In this document: one piece after another, positions 35,040 to 45,999 of the stretch
How positions within the stretch are numbered: position 1 is the stretch's first letter
Layout of the letters: every line of letters begins with the position of its first letter
DNA from: Agrypnia vestita
Lineage: Eukaryota > Arthropoda > Insecta > Trichoptera > Phryganeidae
Assembly: GCA_016648135.1 (NCBI GenBank)
Contig: JADDOH010001581.1
Coordinates: 23,991 to 87,990, forward strand
Length of the DNA: 64,000 bases
Direction of reading: 5' to 3'
Made by a program: the position numbers and the translations under genes
Notes under the pieces: model-generated
Told to the model about the DNA's origin: nothing
Database searches by the model: none
The model's input: only the letters and a program-made list of their open reading frames with translations

Positions 35040-35480
35040 TATGCCGTGTACCTACGACCTTTCTGGCCTACGTTTCGGATCCCATTGCAGGATCCATCAT
35101 CAGAGCTGATGTGTTATTATTATAGTGTCACCATACGCATCTTATCGAGGAAGCACTCGAAATCTACAAGCACCCGATAAATATTAATAGAGATGATGTC
35201 CGGATATCCGGCGCTTCAAAGTCAATCTCGTCGCAGTTTCCGCAGAGATAGTAATCAGACAATAGATGAAACAATACACAACACATATCATCGACACGGT
35301 ATTGCCACGGAACACATAAACACAGAAACACCAAGCTTTCGACACGGTATTTCTAGCCAATACTTAACCACACCAACAACACTCACAATAACACATTGGC
35401 CCTGATGATGTACCCTGCAATGGGATCCGAAACGTCGGCCAGAAAGGTCGTTAAAACATGGCATAATACCCCAGAAGATT
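35040..35480. mobile_element. Inverted pair of Penelope-like ends with hammerhead-like motifs
   Basis: The left copy lies on minus (core 35072-35103) and the right copy on plus (core 35402-35433). Each has CTGATGA, then a hairpin of the form GGAyCC-TGCAAT-GGGATCC (in the right copy the first arm is TACCC), then GAAAC and GTCGG or GTAGG, a conserved 'ccagaaaggtcg' and 'cggcataataccccagaag'. Between them are about 300 bases with a short ORF (35193-35405) without recognisable domain. Similar ends are at 36590-36735 and, degenerate, at 54520-54600. The arrangement fits the ends of a Penelope-like retroelement, but no reverse-transcriptase/GIY-YIG frame is present. Confidence 0.5.
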
Positions 35481-35659
35481 CTGAGTGGCCGTGAAAACCT
35501 AAGAACATTTTACCGGATCCGTCCGAGCGATTTTCCAAGAGGACAGATTCCCCCGATAAAGAAAATTTTCTTACCTACTTTCCCATATACATAAAAAAAA
35601 TATCATCGACTCAATGAGATATCTATTATATATCTCGTTTTTTTTATTTTTTTTGTCAG

Positions 35660-36580
35660 TATCATGTTCATATTATAGAAGAGTTACATAGATAAACATC
35701 TTTAGATTTAGTCTTCAAAATAAGACCAGACCATATATGGCACGTACCAGTCACTATACTAATGGTCCAATGGCTAAAAAAACACGAGCTCAGAGCCAAT
35801 TTTCTCGAATCTATTTCAACAGGCTCCCGGGGCATTTGAATACTTTTTACATTAATTTTGTTGCAGAGTTTTGATGTTTGGCGTGCATGAACATCGAGTA
35901 TGAAAGTATATTTAAATAATCTAAATCTAAGCAACGATTCGAAAACACGTGAAATATGGAAAATCGAAAACATTTAACATAAGGGACACTATAATTCAAA
36001 ATTATTATGTATTCAAATGAAAGTTGACATCATCAGTATTGCGAAAAAATTGAAGTGGAAAGTAGTTCCTCTCGACAGTAATCGGCGACACTAATGGATT
36101 TTTGCCATACACGAAGTTGAATTTAATAGTCAATAAAACTATACTTAAAATTGGGTAAACCTGTCCATCTGATGTAAGATTTTGCTTTAATTTCTGATGG
36201 GTGCAGAATAAAGTATGTCTTGATCAAAAAATTATCCTGATTTATGGTTATACAAAAGCGCTTCACGATTTTTATATGTATGTATGATAAATTTGCCATA
36301 GAATGGATAAATCCTTTTGAAGTCGGAGTAAAAATTCTAGTGTAAATATAAAAAAAATATTCATATGGCTATATATAATTAAAAAGGCTTTCAAAATGTG
36401 AATCTCACATTATTTCAAGTTACATTCAAGTCAGTTTCAGCAATGAACGTTTAATAATTTCATTCTACGAGTGAAATGATTCTTTACGGCATTAGGTCCA
36501 ATATTATTTGAGTTTGAAATGTTCTCAGATTTTCACGGCCGTCTAAAAAACGTGTGTGTATAGTTTTCTGGGATAGTCTG
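35660..36580. other. No gene recognised; one minus ORF of 101 codons
   Basis: The minus ORF 35668-35973 (VHARQTSKLCNKINVKSIQM, then PREPVEIDSRKLAL) has no domain I know. It may be a decayed transposon frame. 35570-35635 is a terminal piece of the MITE-like family of 17553 and 40737. Confidence 0.35.
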
Positions 36581-36589
36581 CTGGGTATA

Positions 36590-36735
36590 TTATATGATCT
36601 CTCTGGCCGATGTTTCGGATCCCATTGCAGGGTCCACCGTCCAACATCAGCCCTGATGATGAACCCTGTAATGGAATCCGAAACGTCGGCCAGGGAGGTC
36701 ACATATACACGGCAGAATATCCCAGAATATATACA
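36590..36735. mobile_element. Palindromic Penelope-like end with hammerhead-like motif
   Basis: The plus-strand half has CTGATGA at 36653-36659, hairpin arms ACCC and GGAATCC around TGTAAT, and GAAAC at 36680-36684, followed by GTCGGCCAGGGAGGTC. The minus-strand half (GAAAC at 36612-36616, perfect GGACCC/GGGATCC arms around TGCAAT) has a longer spacer to a CTGATG at 36645-36650. Both halves carry the flanking 'agaatatcccagaa' type end. Confidence 0.5.
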
Positions 36736-37619
36736 CAGAATATTTGAGATTAATTATTACTTTTTAGTTTTAAATTAACTTATCAGAGCAGTAATATTAT
36801 GGGCAGTTATTTACAAAGAATTAAAAAATGTGTTGAATGCAGTCGCTTAGGATTATTAATTAAGAATGTAATGAATTCGAGATTTTATAGGAAATATGGC
36901 TGCATACCTTCGAAAATCATGTTTCAAAATTACTATCAAAAGTAAAGAATAATATCCCCGTAGAGTAAAAAGCAAAAGCAGCAATATCCACTTCAACCGA
37001 TCAACCAGGAAGGATGTTTCACGTGATAAAATGCCCACTTCATTATAGATATTCAGACAAATGATTAAATTCAATATAGGTTCTTCCATTTATATATAAA
37101 CCTAGCGATTCGTACCCGGCGTTGCCCAGGTAAAAGACATAGTTAAAAAGAAGTGCTATTGTTTTACAAAACCTCTAAATAATAACAATGTTTGCATTTA
37201 ATCCAGGCAGGAGGAGGATGGGATAACTGGGAGAGTGGTGGGGAATGACTATACATATTTTCATCACAGTTGTTAAATGCAACTAAGAAATGATAGGTTC
37301 AGTTCTATACAATTGTTCATGTGTTCTGCATTTTATTTTTTCAACACGATTGTATTTTATTTTGGAAAATAACCTAATAATAGATAACATAATAATCAAA
37401 ATTTTATCGCAATTGGATGAATGGTATAGGAACGCATACGGGACAAACAAAGAAATACTGAAACATTATTTTTTATGTATAAAGATTATTACTATTATTT
37501 TGAATTCTTAAGAAAAAAAGCCAACTTGAACCAGTGCATAGGAATAAATCATGAAATAAGTTTATCTTTTAGAAAAAAAAAACACGATTGTAGAATTCAA
37601 TTATGCACGGTGGAATAAG

Positions 37620-37800
37620 GTTTTATATTAAGCTACTGAGGGACATACAGGGATGAGAAAAATATAACAAATTTTAAGAGGAAACTAAAAAATATGTGAA
37701 ACTTGACATTAGAAAAAAAAAAATTATGTAATTATATTTGAATAATAAAATTTAAATTCTATTATTACCCACTTAAAGAATAAAAAAAATCACTTAATAT
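37620..37800 (+). mobile_element. CR1/Jockey-like LINE 3' end fragment
   Basis: 'ctactgagggacatacaggg' then 'aattttaagaggaaactaaa' and 'cccacttaaagaataaa' correspond to the C-terminal LPEDI/FKKKL stretch and tail of the element at 28152-28440, with frame disruption. Confidence 0.5.
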
Positions 37801-38980
37801 ATATAATAATATAAAAATGCATCTTTTTTGTGCATTGACATTATTTTGGTGTTTGTTTGCAGAATACAATTTAAATACCAACTTCGCCCGAATATTCCTC
37901 GTGGAAAAATGTATAGATTGTTTAGTGTTCCGCCAAACTCCATAACAACGTTTGTAATACTAATTCAATAGGAAGTATTTCTATCGGAAACTCCCAGAAA
38001 GCGAGTATTATCTATCATACTTATTACTTAAACTTTTCTTTCTATTGTACCAAAATTCCAGGGGCGTGCAGTTAGAACATTGAAGCATGACTTTTTACTA
38101 AGCACATTTTAAAAAAAAAATGTAAAGTACAGATATACCTCGTAATATTCCTACCGCAATAATAATCATTTTATTCAGATTTTAATATTTCATTATATTC
38201 TGCCACATAAATATTTAATTTCAATTTTTTTCCCAAGTACCTATTTGCTTGGGTAAAAGTCATGCTTCAATGCTCTCACTGCACGCGTCTGCAAAATTCA
38301 TATATAACAATGAGAACGATATATTTTTGAAGTTAAGAATTATGTTAAGACTGATTAATAATAATGCTTCAACTACTTTTGTGGTCTTGCAATATCCCAA
38401 ACTCGTTAATCAAGGGAGGCCTTGAGAAATGTTCCGGATTTGGTGCAGCCAGGAGCCAATGTTATGACTGGCTTTTGTAAAGACTATAACATGGTTCTTG
38501 ATCCGGTTGAACCGAGTTCCATTCCAAAAGGGTTGCCAGCTTAACGATTACGTCACATCGCAAGGAAAATATAAATCATGTCAAAGTATAAATTATGACG
38601 TCAGCGATTACAGCTTTACTTGTGCGACTTTTTTTCATTTTTGGACGCGTATAAAAAATGTTTACGCAAACTGCTTATTATCTAAAAAAAACTAATTCGC
38701 CGCTTTACAGGTATGTAGATATGATAGTTCGGGCTACCTATAACAGTTTTAAATTGATAATTAGTTATTATGGTGCTGGTAAACGAGGTGCTCCACATTT
38801 TTAGATTACATTACAAGCATTTTCAATGTCTCGACGTGTAAATTTCGAAGTACGCGGTTATTTTTTTTTCTCTCGGTGTGGTAATCGTCGAATATCAAAT
38901 ATGTAATAGTAATTTCTTATTCGAAGTAGGTACGGTACTACCGGTGAAATGTGTCTAGGGGGGGATCTGTAGTGAGGTAC

Positions 38981-39047
38981 TATATAATGCTATGCAGGAT
39001 TTGAAGTAAGTACAGTTTGTGACATACAGCAGTCTATTCAGTTTAAA
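38981..39047 (+). promoter_or_regulatory. Core promoter of cuticular gene 1
   Basis: TATATAAT at 38981-38988 and ACAGTTTGT at 39012-39020, 31 bases between first positions, followed by a short leader to the ATG at 39048. The same TATA-31-ACAGTTTGT arrangement precedes the other two cuticular genes, so the ACAGTTTGT is probably the initiator. Confidence 0.75.
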
Positions 39048-40391
39048 ATGGCATTCAAAGTATGTATTCAATTTAGTATTTTAAACATTTCGATATTCTT
39101 ATTCTTTTTCTATAATTCACATTTGGGAAGAGATTTGTGATATTTATATTTCATAATGTGAATAATGTGTAATCTTCTAAATTTTCTTTCTTTATATTTT
39201 TTGAATTGTTTAATATCTAAAACTTTATTTAAATAATACATTCATCAAATGTAGTCGGTAACATTAAATATACCCGCTGTATTTATCATGTAGATAAACT
39301 AGTGATTCTCTTATTTTTATTAATTAAAGTGTAATTCAGTTAATACGTGTCACATCAAAATTCACGCTTTTGTCACGAAAACAACTAACTAACCCCTTTC
39401 TTTGAACGAGGCTCAAATCCTCGATGACTATATTTTACTCAATACCACAGCCTAACAAGCTACTCTTATTATTAACAATACATTTACAAATCAGTTCGTA
39501 ACATTATACTGTAGAAATAATATTTTGAGATTTTTTTTTTCAATTTTATCGCAGTTATTCGCATTCGCCTGCGTGATGGCCGTGGCTCGTGCTGGAGTCA
39601 TTGCTCAGTATGCTCCCGCCCAGGTATCCCACTACGCCGCACCAGTTCAAGTAGCGAAATACGCTGCTCCCGCTCAGCCCCATTACACCAGACCAGTCCA
39701 GGTGGCCCAGTACGCCGCACCAGCTAAAGTGGCCTACCAAGCCGCCCCCGCTGCTCAATACGCTGCTCCTGCCAAACAAGTTCAGTATCAAGAAGAAGAA
39801 TATGCCCCAGCTGAATACAGCTTCGAGTATTCCGTCCATGATGAGCACACAGGAGACATCAAGAGCCAGAAGGAGACCCGTCACGGAGACGAGGTCAAGG
39901 GATACTACACCCTGATCGAAGCTGACGGTAGTCGTCGTATCGTGGAGTACACCGCTGATAAGCACAGCGGTTTCAACGCTGTGGTCCGTCATGAGCCTTC
40001 TGAGTACCCAGCTGTGCAGCCCAAGGCTCCTGCCCAAGCTGCCCCATCTTACGCCCATGCTGCTCCTGCTCAACAGAGTTACGCACAGGCAGCCCCCGCT
40101 CAACAGAGTTATTCTCACGCTGCTCCCGCTTACCAGAGCTATTCGCAGGCAGCTCCCGCTCAGCAAAGTTACTCCCACGCTGCTCCCGCTTACCAGAGCT
40201 ATTCTCAGGCAGCTCCCGCTCAGCAAAGTTACTCCCACGCTGCTCCCGCTTACCAGAGCTATTCTCAGGCAGCTCCCGCTCAGCAAAGTTACTCCCGCGC
40301 TGCTCCCGCTCAACAGAGTTACTCTCAAGCTTCTCCTGCCCGCCAGAGTCACTCTCAGGCTGCTCCCGCACAATCTTACTACCACCATTAA
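39048..40391 (+). CDS. RR-2 cuticular protein 1 (chitin-binding)
   Basis: Structural protein of the exocuticle. Exon 1 is 39048-39059 (ATG GCA TTC AAA, donor gtatgt), then a 495-base intron and exon 2 39555-40391 (acceptor 'atcgcag'). The joined 282-residue product starts [17 protein letters not shown], a signal peptide with likely cleavage before GVIA. Residues about 20-85 are YAAPA-type repeats. Residues about 90-150 are the extended Rebers-Riddiford domain, RR-2 type: [46 protein letters not shown], with the aromatic residues that bind chitin. The remainder is a low-complexity tail of [18 protein letters not shown] units, including three almost perfect 60-base repeats. It ends SYYHH. AATAAA lies at 40457-40462. 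A 'MRFFF' start at 39525 is inside the intron and is rejected. A worn SINE (39334-39465) lies in the intron. Confidence 0.94.
39334..39465 (-). mobile_element. Worn SINE family 3 in intron 1 of cuticular gene 1
   Basis: 'aatacgtgtcacatcaaaat' at the left and 'cctaacaagctact' at the right match the ends of the SINE at 24034-24215; the centre with the B box is heavily changed. Confidence 0.45.
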
Positions 40392-40736
40392 TAATCTTTG
40401 ATCATCAACATCGTCATTCCATTTTAATCAACTAGTAAATATTTATTTTAAGTAGCAATAAATCATTTAATCGAAATCTATACCATTTCATTTCTTAAAT
40501 TTTTTCGTTTTCATTACTGTGTGACCTATTTTACAAGGTTGATACTTTAAAGGTTCTATTCATTGTACGTTGTCGAACAAAATAAAAATACATCAGCCTT
40601 ATTACATGAGTACAACGTAACAAAACAAAGTAACCCAGAAAACTCAGTAATGAGAATTCTTCCGACCCAGCTAACTCAACTACAGCAGCATTGCCAGTGA
40701 TATGTAAAAGCAAAACCCAATGGAATTAAGATGTCT

Positions 40737-41368
40737 TATAGATGTCTCATATGAAGCTATATTTTTTTATGGAAAAGATGATGTGGAAATCCTTTTTTAT
40801 GTTCATAGGGCTACAACCTATCGTATGGCTGGCTTAGTATTTCAAAAAATATAGTTTCGTCTTTATGAGAAATACATAATATATCTTGATTAATAATGTT
40901 CTCTTGGAGATAAAATCCAGTGTTGTGTTCTTGAAAATTTTGGACGTATTCAAAATATTCTACATATTAAAAACTTCTCTAAAAAAGGATTTAAAATGTT
41001 GAAATAATTTTCAAACGTATTCTAGTGTAATGTTAATTATTCGGAAGAATCTCATATATACATATAAAGGACATTACTTTACAAACTCCATTCAAAACAT
41101 AGATGTCTCATTATCAAAAGTGACATCTGTAGTTGATTATGGGAATTACAAAGCTTTCGACTACAGGTGGCGGTAGTAAAAATAACAACTTCCAAAAATT
41201 CCATAGATGTGGTTGTCTATCATGGGTGGATTGGTGAACGTTACATGGTATAGTGATCACTTAAGCCAGCCGTACGAAAGATTGGAAGTCTCATGAACAC
41301 CCAAAAAGACTTCCATACTTACTTTCCCATACAAATAAATATTGCTTCGTCTCTATGAGACATCTATA
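40737..41368. mobile_element. Non-autonomous DNA-element-like repeat, copy 2
   Basis: The left end 'tatagatgtctcatatgaag' and the right end 'cttcgtctctatgagacatctata' are inverted repeats, continued inward by 'tttatgttcatagggc' / 'catgaacacccaaaaagac' and 'ggctggctta' / 'taagccagccgta'. No ORF. The same family is at 17553-18060, and the module after the terminus recurs at 41540-41625. Confidence 0.6.
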
Positions 41369-41535
41369 ATATACTTACTTACTTACTTACCATCACGCTG
41401 TTTCCCCGTGGAGGTAGGCAGAGAGGATAGAGCGCCACACTCTTTTGTCCTGACATACAACTCTCGCCTCATCCACATTCATACATCTTCGCATGCAAGC
41501 TCGCCGGTTATTGAGACTTCTAACGGGACCATAAT
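41369..41535 (-). mobile_element. 5'-truncated RTE-like LINE with target-site duplication
   Basis: On the minus strand the 3' tail reads '...ctacctccacggggaaacagcgtgatggtaag' followed by (TAAG)n, frame RR-CMR-CM-x-DEARVVCQDKRVWRSILSAY. It sits inside a repeat module known uninterrupted at 17955-17985, and 'ataatatac' occurs on both sides (41368-41376 and 41531-41539), consistent with a 9-10 base target-site duplication. Confidence 0.75.
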
Positions 41536-41640
41536 ATACATTGATTAAAAATGTTCCCTGGGGATAAAATTCAGTATTGTGTTCTAGAAAAAATTTGACG
41601 TACTCAGAATATTCCCAATGGAATTATTTTTCAAGCGATT

Positions 41641-41648
41641 TTCAAAAT

Positions 41649-41681
<33 letters not shown>

Positions 41682-42010
41682 TGTTTATGGAAGACCAACA
41701 GCACAAAAAAAAAGCATAGAAAACATTGATACAATATAGATGGCCAATTACAGGTCTCCACATTTAGAATTATGTCAGTAATAATAAATATTTATGATAT
41801 ACTAAGGCATATTAATTATATAGAAAGAAAGAATAAAAACATTTAAGCAAACAGAAATATGTCAGTAATGATAAACATTTATGATATACTAAGGCATATT
41901 AATTATATAGAAAGAAAGAAAGAAAGAAAGAAAGAATAAAAAAAAAATTAAACAAACAGAAATATGTCAGTAATGATAAATATTTATGATTATCACATAG
42001 ATATTTAATT
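41641..42010 (-). mobile_element. LINE 3' end, second copy
   Basis: Reverse-oriented copy of 13740-14343, beginning with a (TTTA)n run that is the A-rich tail seen from the other strand. It has an internal near-duplicate of about 90 bases (41780-41850 and 41860-41935, 'atgtcagtaatgataaa-atttatgatatactaaggc') and an expanded (AAAG)n. Confidence 0.55.
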
Positions 42011-42509
42011 ATTTTTATCAAGTTTTAAAACTGATTTGTTTGTATGTTCAAAATTTTCTGCCTCCGCTTACCATATCGAAATAAGCAAAGCGCCTGACAA
42101 AGAGAAATTATTAACACAATTGCTTTACAAATTGCAAGTACGAAAAATAATTTTGTACGCAGTAAGCTAGTATGCATATTACACCATTACTTACTGACTT
42201 TGCACTTGAAGTCAATGAACCATGGAGAAGAAAATAAAAGATATTGGATCTATTATCATTGGTTTGCACTATCATAACAATCTTGTCTTGACAGCCATTA
42301 CGTAACACTGTCCACTTCGTCACTTTTGATGAAATTAATATTAAATATTTATTTATTTATTTAATGCCCTCTAGGGCTTTTACAAACAATAGAGTATTAC
42401 AATATTAAGCCATAACACAAGCTACAGTAGGTGTTGTATTGTGCATGAGTACTACTATTATACTATCTTGCAAAATGACGCTATATATTGACGGAATTTT
42501 TTGGCAATA

Positions 42510-42600
42510 GGCGGCGGTAGTATCATGCGTTAGACGGTCGTTTCGGGTTGGCTGGCCCGGAGTTCAAGCCCCATCTCTGGCTATTTAATTTGTTTTTTTT
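42510..42600 (+). other. tRNA-like segment, probably a SINE head
   Basis: 'ggcggcggtagtatcatg' followed 30 bases later by 'ggagttcaagcccc' resembles A and B boxes. The acceptor stem does not close well and no second copy was identified, so this is not called a tRNA gene. Confidence 0.25.
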
Positions 42601-44188
42601 AACCGTGAATTCGAACGAAATTACGGACGTTACACGTAACTTCGTGTAACGTCGTAACGACGGACAGACTGATGGACGGACAGAGACATATCAAACAATT
42701 CACAATGAGACCATGAAAGCAAGCACATAAAAATAAGATGTTAGTAAGAAGACTAGCCTTAAACACGGGAAAAATCATGGAACACAATAATTATTAGTAA
42801 CGACCATTGCATGTAACCTGAGCCGGGCGCTGACCCGGAACCTCATTAGGGTCTAGTCATCATTGGTGTCGTTGTAATCCCAGCCTAATTCCAGCGAGTT
42901 ACGGATAGACAGACAGATGGACATTCGAAATTAGGATAGTTGATAATTGTAAAAACTTTCTACGAACGACTCCTCGATATACAAACACTATTTCTTTAAC
43001 AATATTTTTATATGTGTGTTCTGAGAACACAATTACTGGTTTTGTCCACTGCGGGAATATTATTTACCTAAGATAAATTATAGAAGTCACACAGAGACGA
43101 AGCTATTTATATGAGAAACATGTGTGGAAGTCTTTTACACCGCTACGCGTTATAGTTACAAAAACATTGCAAGGAAAAGAAATTAGAATTTTCGTAAAAA
43201 ATATCGTAAGAATAAAAATTACCAAAATATTTAAACAAAATGTGATGTAAACATAACACGAGTGATGACGTCAAGTGGCAATAAAATACATTATTATTAT
43301 TATTATCTCGAGTAAATTTCGTCATTATCTACCCTACATCAGGCTATGATCCCATATGAATCTCTGTCTGCAATAATTTTTACCATTCACAGTTAGATCT
43401 CTAAACGCCAAGTTTTCTTATTTTTCGAGTACATTTATTATGTCATCAAATTATGCTATTAATCTGTCATCAATATGCCCTTTCAACAATATGGTTTTGC
43501 ATATTGCTATTACATATTGTATTTTTATATTGACACGGTTAGTGATTATACACGTATTATATTATTACATAATAATCTGATACAGTCATACAGCGGTAGT
43601 CAAAACGATGACGCTATCGAGACAGTGCGTTCATATAATTAACGATTTTGCATGAAAGCGTGTATTTATTTGCCTTTATGTTTACTATAGAATAGAAATA
43701 TATACTAATAATAGACTATTTATGTTGATATACATATAATTCAAAGAGAACAGGTAATATTAAGAATTAATTATTTTTAGTATAGCACCTGGTCATAATT
43801 GTAGAATCGTTCCTGTTGGTTTGCGTTATCATAACAATGTCTTTTGATCGCCTTTATACTTCGTTTCACACTTTGTCAATTTTGACATGTTGAATCAAAA
43901 TAATATTAGGCTATTTACAGTAAACTGTGAAAATTGTTGATTGACTTATATTATTTTAATATTGTACTATTATATTAAATTATTATTTGAGGTGTATTTA
44001 ATATTTTGTCACGGGACGTGGCTGTAGTGTTATTGTCTTCGATTTATTACGAGGGATTCTAAAAGTGCACAATTCCTTCTGTTAACCGTTTTTTTTACAA
44101 TAACTGTAATGTATTCTTGCGCGAAAACTGCTCATACAGTTTTGCAAGATGCCTGTAATAATTAATATGTTTATAGATTTATGATACA
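42600..44188. other. AT-rich stretch, no gene recognised
   Basis: Only simple sequence ((TTA)n at 43290-43310) and short ORFs without homology. Confidence 0.5.
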
Positions 44189-44462
44189 TGGGTCATTCTC
44201 TTTTTTGTTGTAGATAAACTGTCCCTGTCCATTTTCGTGACGTAGTGGTATTTAAGAATGTTAATTTTTATTTTGTTTAATAGTATAAGTTTGATGATAC
44301 GTTCTCATAATGATACGATATCAAAAATTTTAGAAACTGTAAAGACATGGGGCTTTAATTGTATTTAAAAAAATAATAAAAAATACATTTATGTTGTGAC
44401 AGAGTTGTTTATTATTGTTGGGATTTTGTACCAAACAATACAATAAAAAAGAGAATGACCCA
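44189..44462. mobile_element. MITE, 274 bases
   Basis: Terminal inverted repeats 'tgggtcattctcttttttgt' at 44189 and its near-perfect complement ending at 44462. The interior is AT-rich without an ORF. Confidence 0.75.
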
Positions 44463-44499
44463 CACAAACAATAAAAAAATGTTGAGATGTATATAATTC

Positions 44500-45780
44500 A
44501 CGAAGATTGTGGCCGGTACGATGATATGTGTACGCCTTAAGTCTTCTTCTTGCAGTGCACCTCTTATCGGAAGTTGGCGATCAAGACTTTGTTCACCGCC
44601 GCACGGATTAATTAAGTTGGGTAACGTTGGCACCAGTCCATCAATTTACGCAACCATGAGATACGGCATCTTCCTGCGCTTTTTTTCCACTTATTTTCCC
44701 CTGGATGAGTTGGTTTAGACTACTTTGGTCCTGTCTTTTTTTATCTCGATGGCACCGTGAGTTTTTCAGTGTGTGTGTTCTGATGGGAAATCCTATTGGG
44801 ACCTGTGTAAATTTTGGTTTTATTCTAATAAAGTAAATTGTGTTATTAAAAAAAAAGTTAGTATCACTATAATTGTGTAACTTTTAATTGGTCTTTTTGA
44901 TCACCATTGAGGGTTGGACTTATCCCAACCACCAGTGTTAGGCTTCTGCATTGGATATAAGTCTGCCGGTCCTGACATCCCTTGCTGGGAGTCATCTGGT
45001 ATTATTTTCTTGTGCAGTCTTTTTGATTCCTTGTTGGGGGTGTTATGTCATTACTTATCTCAGTGCAATGCGTTCACTCTTTCTCATTTTGGATTAATAT
45101 TAACATTTAATATTAACAATGATTTTCATATCCCTTAGAGTCATTTAAGTTTATGTTCATATTCATATTTTCTTTCAAACTTACTTATTGTTATAACTTT
45201 TATTTTGGATGACTCATCGATGTTGTAGTTGACTTTATCATTCTAAATTCCTTATACGCAGCATGAATTGTCTCTCTTTATATAAATTATTTAATTTTTT
45301 TTTTTAAATATGTATTCCTTATTTCAGCACTTATTCCATGCATATTTTTTACTTATTCTACTGTATTATTTTAACTGTTTACATTATATTTTTATTTTTT
45401 AGATTTTGCTGCTTGTTTGCTGTTTGTTTATACTTGATATTTTATTTACTTCCAATAACATGTTACTCTTACTTATATTTTCTCTTCTATCGTATCTTTG
45501 TTTCTATCTATATACAATAACATATTACACTTACCTATATTTTCTTTCCTATTGTTTATTTGTTTGTATTTATTTGTATCTTAGCTCTTAAATAATTGCA
45601 CTGTAGTGGACTGTGAATGGGTTAGCATTTGGCAGCCGTCCTACCTCGCAATGATTTACACGACCGATGCGGGATAGCACAATCTTGTCTGGTAGTTTGA
45701 AAAAAATGTCAACCTGGAGACGAATGAGTAGGACCGATATGAGAACATTTGTTCATAGAACGATCCTGGGTAAGTAAGTG
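44500..45780. other. Transposon-like debris, no gene
   Basis: 44500-44720 (GC-richer, with 'cttatcggaagttggcgatc') resembles LINE 3' sequence on minus. 44910-45120 is another island of moderate GC without recognised protein. 45280-45590 is very T-rich and its ORFs are low-complexity. Confidence 0.3.
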
Positions 45781-45990
45781 GTGGATACCATTAACCATTA
45801 GCAGGTCCATAGCACTTTTCGGCCTTTTTGGTGGACTTCAACATTCAAACTCTATCCACCCTAGTAGAAAACTTTTAGTATGCGTCTACAGAGCCACGTC
45901 TCAAAGGTCTCGATTTTACGCATTGATCTCCGTTTTAGTATCCATGCTGTCACCCCCATAAAAGAGAATATTGAACCATTGGCATTCTTA
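45780..45990 (-). mobile_element. RTE-like LINE fragment
   Basis: On minus, frames read GVTAWILKRRSMRKIETFETWLCRRILKVF, the reverse-transcriptase C-terminal signature L-YG-x-E-A-W-x-L---R-x-E-x-F-E-x-W---R-R-I-L-K. It is truncated and not functional. Confidence 0.65.
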
Positions 45991-45999
45991 GTTGCAGAC

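Noticed and set aside
39525..39554. Start codon giving [10 protein letters not shown] for cuticular gene 1
   Set aside because: It lies in the polypyrimidine tract of the intron 1 acceptor. The MAFK exon at 39048 with a proper donor, promoter and signal peptide is the real start.
45280..45590. Tyr/Leu/Ile-rich ORFs as membrane proteins
   Set aside because: They are translations of T-rich simple sequence in overlapping frames.
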